In this document: piece after piece, positions 11,870-22,256 of the stretch
Numbering within the stretch: the first letter of the stretch is position 1
Layout: every line of letters starts with the position of its first letter
Source of the DNA: Larix kaempferi
Lineage: Eukaryota; Streptophyta; Pinopsida; Pinales; Pinaceae
Assembly: GCA_027924585.1 (NCBI GenBank)
Contig: BSBM01000877.1
Coordinates: 3,163,501-3,227,500, forward strand
DNA: 64,000 nucleotides
Reading direction: 5' to 3'
Translations under genes and position numbers: made by a program
The notes under the pieces: generated by a model
Seen by the model: the letters and a program-made list of their open reading frames with translations, nothing else
Told to the model about the DNA's origin: nothing
The model's database searches: none

Positions 11870-12095
11870 TGCTTGCTCTGGCTAGATCTGGGATCTACTG
11901 CCCTGTTTAGTTTGAGAGAACTGGATAGGTTTACAGCTGCTCTGGCTAGGTCTGGGATCTACTGTCCTGTTTAGTTTGAGAGAACTGGATAGATCATAGA
12001 TTTACAGTGGAGCACCCCTCTGTCAGCATATGCAGGGCAGGCTGTGAAGTGGGCTGTCGTGATAGGTGGCATTTTCATGAGGGCGGATATGTAAT
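11870..12095 (+). pseudogene. Duplicated fragments of the F-box/LRR gene 3' coding end
   Basis: The segment coding for LRWLGLGSTALLGMRELD at the end of the gene is repeated twice here: GGCTAGATCTGGGATCTACT near 11881 and GGCTAGGTCTGGGATCTACT near 11947. The second copy continues into a degraded version of the terminal codons, including GGCTGTGAAGTGGGCTGTCG. The copies have stops and deletions. They lie 50-280 bp after the true stop and are probably within the 3' UTR or just past it. Confidence 0.8.
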
Positions 12096-12359
12096 GTGAC
12101 TAATAGCTATGGATTATTTCCTTGGCAACAACAACTAAATGGTGTAAAATATGTGTAAAAGGAAATTTTCACGATGCCAATTTCTCAATTTATTCTGGAA
12201 ACTATGAGCTTGGTAGGAATGATGAAACACAAGTCGATGCTTTAGCTATTACTTTATTTTTTCAAATGGTAATTAAGGATATAATTTTTTTGGGTATTTT
12301 CAGCTATAAACTAATCGCATGTATGGTTGTATGAGAGCATGTAGTTCTTGTACAAAGGC

Positions 12360-14830
12360 TACCAATTTTCAGCCTCCAAATTTAGAGCAAGGATTTTCAA
12401 TGAAAGCTGCAACCTGCATCTAAATACGCCAATTATACAATGATGTCTATCCATTTGCAGTCCTTTGAGGGGAGTGCTTGTCTTCAGCTGTCAAATAAAA
12501 AATATTTACTGTGAAGTCGTTATTGATGATCAGGAATTGGAGTGTGCCAAAATGAACTGTAAAATGAATTTGTTATCTTTCACATTGTTATGATTGCCTG
12601 TTCATGAATTCCTGATTGGAAGTTGGAGGCTGTTTGCCATATTCTAGTGAGATGAATTTCCTAATTAGCATTGTTTTGATTGCTTTCATTTAAAAGGAAA
12701 AACAACTTGAGACTTGAAGGGATGCACTGTGATATATTTTTACTTGTTTATGTTAACATCTCTAGTGGGAATAGAGTCAAGCTGTAGAAGGCCTGTGATC
12801 AATTTTAAAATGTTTTCCAAGCTGTGCTGCTATGCCATTTCCTGTGTACTATCAATATGCTATGAAACTAAAAGATTTCATATTTGAAGTGGCTGGTGTG
12901 GACTTCCCAAACCATGGTGAGAACATAGGTGCCTAATTAACAGAGTTGAATAGATCTTCTTCAGCTCAAAACTTCATATGAAGTATTTGATTAATTCATA
13001 TTCCTTTTGAGCCTGAATTTCAAAACAAACTAAAAATAGTTGGCACTTTTCCCAAGCAAGCATTGAAGTTAATGTTTGCTTTGTTGAATTAGATGATTGC
13101 TATTAGGAGAAGAAATACTCTAGACCCGAAATATGATCCAAATATGGTTGATGAATACCACAAATATGAACAGGTTAACATTGTATACTCCACAAACACT
13201 TAGATTAATATATATATTTTTATATGGAGCTCAAATACAACCAATAGTGCTCATCCGCAGTTGCCCTATTGTTCCTGGGATTTATGGCTTCCTAACACTT
13301 ACAAGGATAATGTTCCCCTTAGGTCCATTGTTAACAGGAAAATAAATACTCTAGACCCAAGATAGTGCTAGCAACATTGTATACTCCACAAACACTTTAG
13401 ATTCATATATTTTTCAAGGAGTTCAAATACAACCAATAGTGCGCATCCGCAGTTGTCCTCATGTCCTGGGACTTATGGCTTCCTAAAACTTGCAAGGATA
13501 ATGTTCTCCTTAGGTCCATTGTTAACACAACTGGGTCCTGTACGTATGCTCTTGTGAGTTATTTAGCCATTCGCAGATTTTTGAGGGGAGTGTTTATCTT
13601 CAGTTGTCCAATAACAAGATATATACTGCGAAATCGTTATTGAGGATCATGAATTGGAAATAAAAAGATATATACTGCAAAATCATTATTGAGGATCATG
13701 AATTGGAAATAAAAAGATATATACTGCGAATTCGTTATTGAGGATCATGAATTGGAAATAAAAATATATATACTGCGAAATCTTTATTGAGGATCATGAA
13801 ATAGTGCTATCAACATTGTATATTCCACAAACACTTAGATTCATATATTTTTTAAGGAGTTCAAATACAACCAAAAGTGCTCATCTGCAGTTTCCCTCTT
13901 GTTCCTGGGATTTATGGCTTCCTAAAACTGACAAGGATAATGTTCCCCTTAGGTCCATTGTTAACACAACCGGGTCCTGTACGTATGCTCTTGTGAGGTA
14001 TTTAGCCATTCACAGATTTTTCAGGGGAGTGTTTGTCTTCAGTTGTCAAATAAAAAAATATATACTGCGAAATCGTTATTGAGGATCATGAATTGGAGTG
14101 TGCCAAAATTCAATGTGAAATGAATTTCTTAACGCTTTACATTGTTATGATTGCCTGTTCACGAAGTCCTGATTAAAAGTTGGAGGCTGTTTGCCATATT
14201 TCATAGCGAGATGAATTTCTTAATTAGCATTGTTTTGATTATCCAGTTTATGCCAACATATCCAGTGCGGATAGACTCATACTGTAGAAGGCCTGTGGTC
14301 AATTTTGAAATGCTTTTCAGACTGTTAAGCTTTGCTGTTATTTGTGCACCATCAATATGATATGAAACTTGAAGACTTCATATTCTAAGTGGCTGGTGTG
14401 GACTTACCAAACCATGGCGAGAACATGGGTGCCTAATAAACACAGTAACATTTGAGTTGAGCTTCTCCAGTATAAAACTCCATACGGAGTATATGATTAA
14501 TTCATATTCATTTGAGATTTGAGAGCAAACTAAAAATAGCTGGCACTTCTGCCAAGCAAACATACAAGTTAATGTTTGCGTTGTTGAATTAGATGATTGT
14601 TATTGGGAGAAGAAATACATTGAGACCCAAAATATGAGGCAAACATGGTTGAGAAATACCACAGATATGAGCTGGTTAACATTGTATCCTCAGCATATGT
14701 TTATATTTCATGTGTTTTCTGAAAGAAGTTCAAATACAACCAACAATGCTTCTCTCGAGTTGTCTTGTTCCTAGGATACATGGGTTCTTAAATTTACAAG
14801 GATAATGTTTTCCTTTGCAATGTCCTTTGA
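12360..14830 (+). repeat. Complex local segmental duplications
   Basis: A block starting AACATTGTATACTCCACAAACACTT and ending in GGTCCATTGTTAACA occurs near 13175, 13375 and 13815, with a diverged copy near 14680. A second block with GGGGAGTG(C/T)TTGTCTTCAG, TGCCAAAAT and GGAGGCTGTTTGCCATAT occurs near 12470 and 14025. A third block with CTGGTGTGGACTT(C/A)CCAAACCATGG occurs near 12890 and 14390. The order shows an ancestral unit of about 1.5 kb duplicated in tandem, with smaller internal duplications. No gene is supported. Confidence 0.8.
13613..13803 (+). repeat. 49-bp minisatellite, 4 copies
   Basis: ATATACTGCG-like starts fall at 13621, 13670, 13719 and 13768, an exact 49-bp period. Each unit contains TTATTGAGGATCATGAA. 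A single further copy of the unit sits at about 14055. Confidence 0.95.
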
Positions 14831-15710
14831 GTTATGTTGGATGATGAATATTGTATTGTAGCAAGCATGGCTTGTGGAGTAATTCCTTCCATAAAGAGTA
14901 CTCGATGATGCTATCCTAACTTTAAGGATCTTTTCTATATTCTTGTGTTGTCGATTGTGTGGATGAGCTTTTTTATTTTTGAAATCGAGGGTTTCATATG
15001 TTTTATCTATTAATGTTTATTACAATGAGTATTGGAACTCTTTCTTGAACAAGAAGTGGAACACACACAGGCATATATAATTGTTCGTTTTGCAGTTTTT
15101 TTTGGGGAACAATAGGACAACAACATTCAAATCCATTTTTGAAACATTTTGTGTAGAATTTGAAGAAACCATCTTATAGATTTGGGTTTTTATTTGAAAA
15201 AATACCAATTTTAAAAAAAAAGAACATTTCAAATGGGCTTCAGAAAGTGAAGATATTGCTGATTTAAAATAAACTATTTTAGGGTTTTTTGGTGATGCTG
15301 TTCGAATGGCAGAGCATATATCTTTGGATAGGTTGTCCAAATATTTGCCAAACAAATGTCAATTGAGTGGCTATGACATTTTATAATTGAGATCATACTA
15401 AAGATCCCAATCAATATTGTGGGAGATGACAATTTCAACTTTACCCCCTCAAAACCATCGCTGCACAAAGGAGCTCTATTGAAAAATAGGTTTTTTATTC
15501 AAAATGCTAATTCTATTTTTGAGTTATAGCAAGCAAGACGCATTTTGTAGGAAAATCGAATGGTGTTAGTATTGATGTAAACATCGAAGTCATTGTTTCT
15601 ACACATAGGTGGAGATTTTGCCTATTCATGAGTTTAATAGATGATGCTTTCATATGATGGTAGTCACCAGTGTATTTTTTAGGGGTGAAATTTTGCCAAT
15701 TGGCTATATT
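14831..15710. other. AT-rich intergenic sequence
   Basis: Only short, low-complexity open frames are present. No domain, RNA gene or element termini were recognised. Confidence 0.4.
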
Positions 15711-15714
15711 TTGA

Positions 15715-15855
15715 CCATATATATATATATATAGTGTGTGTGTGTGTGCAATCATAAAAAAATAGCCAATTGAAGAAAATGGTCAATTGGTGTGTGTAAT
15801 CGTCAAAAAATAGCCTATATATATAGTGTGTGTGTGTGTAATCGTAAAAAAATAG

Positions 15856-15905
<50 letters not shown>

Positions 15906-16080
15906 CTATTTTTTTACGATTACACACACACACACACACACACTATATATATATATATATATATATATAGGCTATTTTTTGACGATTACACACACCAATT
16001 GACCATTTTCTTTTAAAAAGTTGTTTATGACGATTACACACACACACACACACACCAATTGACCATTTTCTTTCAAAAAG
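15715..16080. repeat. Large imperfect palindrome with TG/CA and TA microsatellites
   Basis: A left arm at about 15775-15857 reads CAATTGGTGTGTGTAATCGTC, AAAAAATAGCC, (TA)n, (TG)n, AATCGTAAAAAAATAGCC. Its reverse complement is on the right at about 15902-16010, around a (TA)n core at about 15860-15902. Extra partial copies of the unit lie outside both arms, at about 15730-15780 and 16025-16080. The arms are nearly identical apart from microsatellite length. Open frames here are artefacts of the repeats. Confidence 0.9.
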
Positions 16081-16895
16081 TTGTTTATTTTTTACACGAA
16101 AACAAGTTTTAGTAGTGAATTATATGTTTTTTTATTAAGTATTCACCTACATATGTATATGTATGATTTTTTCAATCCAAAGTATTTGCATAGAATAATA
16201 TGCATAGGTATAATATTTGAATCCTTAAAAATGATCAAGTAGCCACTTAACTTTGATAAGATGACCCTTTTAGATCAAACATGTGAACAATATTTTTAAA
16301 TAGATGGTCTAATGTCAATAAGAAAGATAAAGAGAGCATCGATGGTTTATTTTAGGGGCGAAATTCCAATTACGGGTTCATGGATGTTAAGTAGAGAAGG
16401 TCATTATTTCTATAAACTTTGGTAGCAAATATAATTCGTCAATGGTGACTTAAACATTGCAAATCCCCACAAAACATATTCAAAGCACATGAGTTGCGGG
16501 TGAGAATGTTCAAAATTTTAAAGATTTGAAGATTTTTATGGATAAATATGTGTTGCATTTTGATTTTGATGTTATAAATATGTGTGATGTGGATATATAC
16601 TTGGATATCCTTGGATGCAATCGATACAATTAATATTAATGTGCAAAAGAAGTTTATAAAGCATTCTTACAAGAAAAAAATTCACATTGCAAGATATATC
16701 TCTTGATAAACCACAAGGGCGTAAGGTGGCACATGAAGCAAGGATTGCAGGGAAATTAATTGCAATATCAATAGTGATATCAAATGAAGAGTCTGAGGTT
16801 GAATTAGAGGAAGAGTCTAGAAAAGAACTTGAAGGAAAGCCCCATGAAGAGCATAAAAATGAAAAATAATGATAGAGTTGCATTCCTCAAAAGAA
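16081..16895. other. AT-rich sequence, no gene supported
   Basis: A 60-codon plus-strand frame at 16687-16869 is glutamate- and lysine-rich and could be a stray fragment of a retroelement ORF. It has no recognisable motif. Confidence 0.35.
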
Positions 16896-16899
16896 CCAT

Positions 16900-17873
16900 A
16901 GGTTGAAGAGAGAAAGAAAAACCAATAGCTAAGGTCGTTGAGAATTTCATGTATAGATTGGAAGCAATGAATTTTGCTAGAACCACTGCTTCTCCGCTAT
17001 ATACCAGTTGGAATGGAGTTTGCTTGTGAATATTCTTGGTAGTAATCTTGTATGCCCATAGCACTGTGGGTATTCTTTCATCCTAATCATTTTGGTTTGG
17101 GCAACATATTTTCGTCAGACCCGTCTCTAAAATTTCGCGAAGGCTTCAACTGTGTCGTTTACGTGTGGTTGACATGGATTGCTTTTGTGATGCTGTATCA
17201 GGAATTCTTTTATCAGGGTCGTGATGGTGTTGTTAATGAAATGTGTGCCTTGATTGTTGGTGAGGCTTCTAGGACATCTAAACCGAGTAATGATGTTCTC
17301 ATAAATGAATTGAGCTGTTGTCTCTGTGGAGCAATCTTGTACTGGTGCTGCTTCAGCCCATTTTGTTAAATAATATGTTGCGGTGATAACATAGTGGGAT
17401 TTTGAGTGTTTTGCAGGAGGATTGATGGGGCCATTGAAATCAATCGCCCACTTCTCAAATGGTTATAAGGCATGTACAGGTTGGAGTAGGAACTCAACCC
17501 ATCGAGAAGGATCACTAACTCGTTGGCAAACATTGCATGTTCTGGCATAAGCTTTTGCATCCTTAAACACCATTGGTCACTATAGTCCAACATGGAGAAT
17601 CTTCCTTCCAATGGCTTTTTCGCCAACATGGCCATTTGCGACAGCAACACGACATTCCCACAAAATGTCCCATCTTTCCTGGTCTAACCCACAACAACAT
17701 AGAATTCCATCCGTGCTTGACTTGTATAGGTGTCCCATAATCAATTGATATTCCGCAGCTCGTACAATTAAGTGGCACTTTTGAGTTGCAAAATAGTCAT
17801 CTGGTGCTTTCTCGGTTGTTAGAAACAATGCGATTTCTTCTAAGTGGTCTAGAATAGCCTCAACTTTGAACAA
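16900..17873 (-). pseudogene. Ty3/gypsy integrase, decayed
   Basis: On the minus strand the H2C2-type zinc-binding region appears around 17800-17520, with CHLIVRAAEYQLIMGHLYKSS, later GHVGEKAI, and CNVCQR. It is followed by the catalytic core with KWAIDFNGPI and YYLTKWAEAAP. The second catalytic aspartate is replaced: TNNQGTHFIN stands where TDQGTHF is usual. The C-terminal part near 17060-16900 (KITTKNIHKQTPFQLVYSGEA) lies in another frame. Stops and frameshifts break the region. It ends the minus-strand gypsy element that starts near 20.7 kb. Inactive. Confidence 0.8.
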
Positions 17874-17928
17874 TGTTGCATTAGGTAGTTGATAATCAAT
17901 CGGTCCTTCAACTTTCTTGTTGCTATTC

Positions 17929-19290
17929 TCAACAGATGATCAAGCCCAATGGCTTGACTATTATATCAAAAGAAAATTCTTGAAATAAGAGCAACCATTT
18001 GCAAATCCGACCTTTTAACACAAGTTTGTTTACTAGGTATTTGAGCGCTGAATGATCTATGAAAAACTTGAAGTGTCCTCCCAGCGAGTAATGGTGGAAT
18101 TTCTGCAAGGCATAAATCTTTGCCAATACTTCCCTTTCTGTAGTCATGCAGTTGCACTCAACTTGAGATAGTTTCCTACTAGCAAAATAGATAGGATGGT
18201 CAATGTCGCCTTCCCTTGGTTGGGCCAACACAACTCCAAGGGAAATGTTGGATGAATCAATATGTATATGAAATTCTTTTACCTAGTCATGATACGTAAG
18301 GATAGGAAATTGACCATTTTTTCTTTTAGCACTGAAAACGGCTTTTCACAATCTTCATTCCAGTGGAATGCTTCTCTCTTCTTGAGTAACTGTTCCAAAG
18401 GAGCTGTAATAGAAGCGTAGTTGCAGATAAACTGTCTGTAGTAGCTTGTATGGCCCAAAGTGGATCGCAACTGCTTCATCGATGTAGGGGCCAAAAGATT
18501 CATAATAACAATGATCTTTGCAAGATCCGCCAGAACTCTGTTGCAGCAAATAACGTGTCCTAATAAGTTTCCAAAGGTGACATAGAGAAGCCATTTTCGT
18601 AGCTTCAAGGAGACCTGCATCTGGCAATAATGATCTAACATGAGTCAGAGAAGTGCCACATGGTCTTTGAGGAGGCTGTAAACTATCCAATCATCCAAGT
18701 ACACCTTCAAGAACTTGTGAATGAATTCTTTGAAAGCTGCTATCATAATTCTTGAAAAGATTACATGCACATTCTTTAATCCAAAAGGGATGACATTGTA
18801 AGCGAATGAGCCCCATTATGTTGTAAAGGTTGTCTTTTTCTTATCCTCTTTTGCGATCCGAACTTGGTGATATCCCGAGAACCCTCCTATAAAAGAGGCC
18901 TCATTCTCAGCTTCTTGATCCAAGACTTTATTGCTGAAGGGTATCAAAAATGGGTCGTGAACACATGCAAAATTCAAACTTCTATAGTCAACACAGAATC
19001 TGATATCCTTAGTGTCATTGCTCTTAATCATTATGGGGCTGATCCACTTGGACTCAACCACTGAAAAAATCAATCCAACATTCAACATTCGATCAATTTC
19101 CTTTTTTAATTTTTGTTTCATTGAGGGGTTCAATCTATATGGGCGATGCTTTATTGGTTTGGCATCAGGTTTTAACACAATCTTCATTTCTCCCAGAGCA
19201 CCCTAAATCCCTTTGAGTTCTGTAAACTTTGTGGAAACAAATCTTCGTATTATTTCAGAAGGGATATGATTTTAGATATCGTTGGTTCAT
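17929..19290 (-). pseudogene. Ty3/gypsy reverse transcriptase and RNase H, decayed
   Basis: The RT starts with MKIVLKPDAKPIKHRPYRLNP near 19187 and shows RFCVDYRSLN and FSGYHQVRIAKEDKKKTTFTT. The YLDDW catalytic motif lies at about 18690-18676, followed by GHTSYYRQFI in the connection region. RNase H reads HPIYFASRKLSQVECN...TTEREVLA near 18200, and the frame is lost near 17930. At least three frameshifts or stops separate the parts, so no full-length protein is made. YLDD is retained even though the frame around it is broken. Confidence 0.88.
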
Positions 19291-20165
19291 CCTAATAGTT
19301 TCTTATGGCTGTCATTTTTGGTTTGTCTTTTGTGTCAATATTGACTTTCTGCAGCTTTAGAGGCTGTGTATACAAGGCTCTAGTTTCTTCATGTTTTCGT
19401 TGTTGTACTTCTCGAGATTTCTCTGATTCATTGAAGGTTAGGTGCCTTAGGTGTTCCAGGTCATCAAGGTCCGGATTCTCTTTTTTGATCTTTGTGCAAT
19501 CGAGAGAGGATTCCATATTCAGAATTGAGATAAACGTACCATGCAACGGTTGATGGATGGGGTAGTTGTATGAGCTTCCAACATTCCACAATTTATTAGT
19601 GAATAGAGTTTCTTAGATTGCTGTCAGTGCCTTTGTCACTGAATCATTGGCTGTGAAGAAGGAAAAATATTAGAAAATTTTTGTGCTTAGCTTCTTCCAA
19701 CACCTAGTTTGTCCTTGTGTTTCTTCATGCAGATACCAAGCTTTGGGAATGGGTTCTAACTCATGGAAGAACTGGTGAACCCAAAATTCTGGTTGCAATC
19801 TGTCGGTGTGCCATTGCTGTTTACACTGATCAATGTGCGCAAAAGGATTCTTCTAGCCCATATAGATTTCCGCAACTTTGTTGGCATGCTTGGAAGGTTT
19901 GAATCTGAGCATTAGAGCTAGTTGGGTTGTGCCCCAATCATGTATATCATCTTTATGTGTTGCCCACCATCTTGCTGGAGTTCCTTTGAGTGCTGTATCT
20001 AGGATATCCATTCGATAATATTTCACAACATAGACGTTCATTTTCTAAAGAAACCCATCCAGGCTGTTGATGCCATCATATACTAGAGGATTTGTCACTT
20101 CTACTTTGATCCATTGGATTGATTTTATCATTGCACAACATCGGGAGGATAGATCACATTGTCCG
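19291..20165 (-). pseudogene. Capsid-like gag domain and linker of the minus-strand gypsy element
   Basis: From about 20140 to 19700 the minus strand reads PLVYDGINSLDGFL, then LKGTPARWWATHKDDIHDW, then ALMLRFKPSKHANKVAEIYMG, then HIDQCKQQWHT and PIPKAWYLHEE, with a few stops. This has the tryptophan-containing pattern of a Retrotrans_gag capsid fold. The part at 19591-19292 is a charged linker ending in KVNIDTKDKPKMTAIRNY, which leads straight into the RT. The gag-like domain lies between the protease and the RT, which is unusual (see findings). Confidence 0.7.
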
Positions 20166-20379
20166 TTCTGCTAGTCATCCCATGCTTCTTTAGATTCGTT
20201 ATCGAAGGAACGAATACTTCTCCAGCGTATAGAGCTGTTTGTTGTAGGGTTTACGTAGTACTCTCTTCTTCTTGCTATTAGAGAATATATGTTGTCTAAA
20301 AAATCTCTTTCCATATTCGCTTGTACTGGTTCAATGTTTCATGATCCCTGAAGTGGGTCTAGAGGTTGTGTAATCTTCA

Positions 20380-21293
20380 TGTCGTCAGCTTCAAAAGTCA
20401 TTGTGCTGTTTTTTAGGTCGATCATCCCATAATTTTCATAGGCTCAGTCAATTCCCAATAAGGTTGGATATGGATTAGTTCTTCCCATAATGTTTATTAC
20501 TTCAAAACCAGTGAAGGTTTTTACCCCTGCCAGTTCTACTTCCACATTTTCCAATCGACCAATTAGAAATATGTGATAGTGGTTTGCCATTCTAAATTGA
20601 ATAAGAGAGTAGACAAGAGAGAGATAACCCATGGATTCATAGGAATTATTCGGAGTATATTTACATTGGATCTCAAATCTAGCATCACATCCTTGATATT
20701 GTATCCATGGATATGAGCATCCAACCTGAATTCTTGGTCAATTCTTTTATTTCTCCGTTTCTACACAAATTGCGCTGTTCTCTCTGGGAGAGGGGTGCAT
20801 ATTTCTTTGTTGGATTCCGTATTACCATCTATTACGCGAATGGCTTTACACAACTTACACATTGTGCTTTCATCAACCAAGATATATCTTAGCAAAGTAA
20901 ACCATAAAGATCATGGTCCCTTACCTTCCTTGAAACTATATCTTTTCTGCAACCTCTCAATGCGTCGTCTGCTCTAATATTCTGAAAGGGTCCTACCGCA
21001 TCTTTGGTTGGTGAAGGCGAGATTTGCTTAAACATTTCAACGTCTCGGTACATTTATTTTTGATGGACTGGGTCGTACTTCATCGTTCGTGAGGCTGCTT
21101 TTGTTATCACAGGTGAATTTAGCCCATTTTGATCTCCACCCATTTTTACTAATCCTTGGGTAACAACAAATCCTGCTAGACTACAGTCTTCTCGCAACTC
21201 AGAGTTGATTAGATTTGTCGGTCTTCTTGCATGATCCTCCCATTTTGCAATAAGCTCCGGATATTTTTTAGTAGTGTGAGTGTTCGTTCTCAT
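20380..21293 (-). pseudogene. Retropepsin-like protease and upstream region of the minus-strand gypsy element
   Basis: Near 20700-20650 the minus strand reads GYNIKDVMLDLRSNVNIL, equivalent to the retropepsin active-site loop but with Arg where Gly of the D-x-G motif is expected. The following 62-codon frame has MANHYHIFLIGRLENVEV...FEVINIMGRTNPYPTLLGID, the C-terminal protease half with the LLGID motif. Next come YENYGMIDLKN and TMTFEADDMKI-like segments. Upstream, 21293-21054 (MRTNTHTTKKYPELIAKWEDHA...) is probably the N-terminal part of the same polyprotein. The element stops abruptly at 21281, where the next LTR begins. Confidence 0.6.
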
Positions 21294-22250
21294 TTTTAAC
21301 AGTCCTCAAAAGATGAAGAAGGTTGCAAAAGGGACCAAAGAATCTCATCCCAAGCCCTTGGGAGCTTGACCATAGGTTCCATAAGACACAAAGGCACTAA
21401 AATAATTCTAAGGAAATATGGCGTAGAGACCAGGGGTTGAAAATCGAGAGTTGAAAGAAAAATGATCGGGCCCCTAAAGGAAAAGGAGCTTAAGACCGAG
21501 AGCTAAAGCGATAAAGGGGGCTGTAGCACGATCGAGCAGATCACGAGCAAGGCTCGAGTGATCAACGGTGGAAGGGCCTAGTGCATCGTCAAGATGCAAG
21601 GAAGTTAGAGAAAGCGAGTGATCAGATTGCAAGATCAACAACTAATGAGAACATCGCACCATCAAGACGCAAGAAGGTTAAGTGCACCCCAAGGAGCCGT
21701 TGGCCCGAAACCACTAGGGATGCATGGGATCTTTATATTGGTTACGACCCCCCAAGGATTCCTTTAAAACCACTTCATCTCTGAGCCATTACTGCCTGGG
21801 TAAACCATAGTAGTTTTCCACATAAGAGAATACATCGCCAAGGAGCGACCACGTGACAAAGGGAGGGTGATCTAGCACCAACGTGCACCAATCACACAGG
21901 GACACATGTGGTGGGTCCACCAATCTCAAGTGACATCATCCAACCTCAACAAATAAAGGTGCGCCGACTATCAAAATTTGAATTGTGTTTTGACCGTTAA
22001 AGTGGGAATATTCAACTGTTATTTTTCATTTTACCCCCCATTGAGAAACAGACGAGATCCACCTGCACGAACGAACATAGTCTAATCAACAAAAGAGCAC
22101 GGGACACAAGGACACCTGTGAAATTTTACCCTCTAGGTAATTTTAAATTGTTCCTTTTGTTTTTCCCCTCTGAGTAAAAATGTAAAAAAATGTTACTTAT
22201 GTAGGAACTTTGCAACCTTTCCCTTTTACCAACCGGTCCTTTTGAAATCT
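21281..22250 (+). mobile_element. 5' LTR of a Tat-type gypsy element
   Basis: The sequence from about 21281 (TGTTCGTTCTCATTTTTAAC) is homologous to 33716-34123 plus 40734-41285. The match includes AAAGATGAAGAAGGTTGCAAA, AGGTTCCATAAGACACAAAG and AACCACTAGGGA. Both copies precede the same ORF. The exact 3' end could not be fixed, because no clear primer-binding site was seen before the ATG at 22257. GC-rich purine patches and CGAGCAGATCACGAGCAAGG-like repeats occur inside. Confidence 0.7.
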
Positions 22251-22256
22251 TACACC

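Noticed and set aside
15679-16016. Frames full of IYIYIYIY and THTHTHT on both strands
   Set aside because: They are translations of TA and TG/CA microsatellites in the palindrome.
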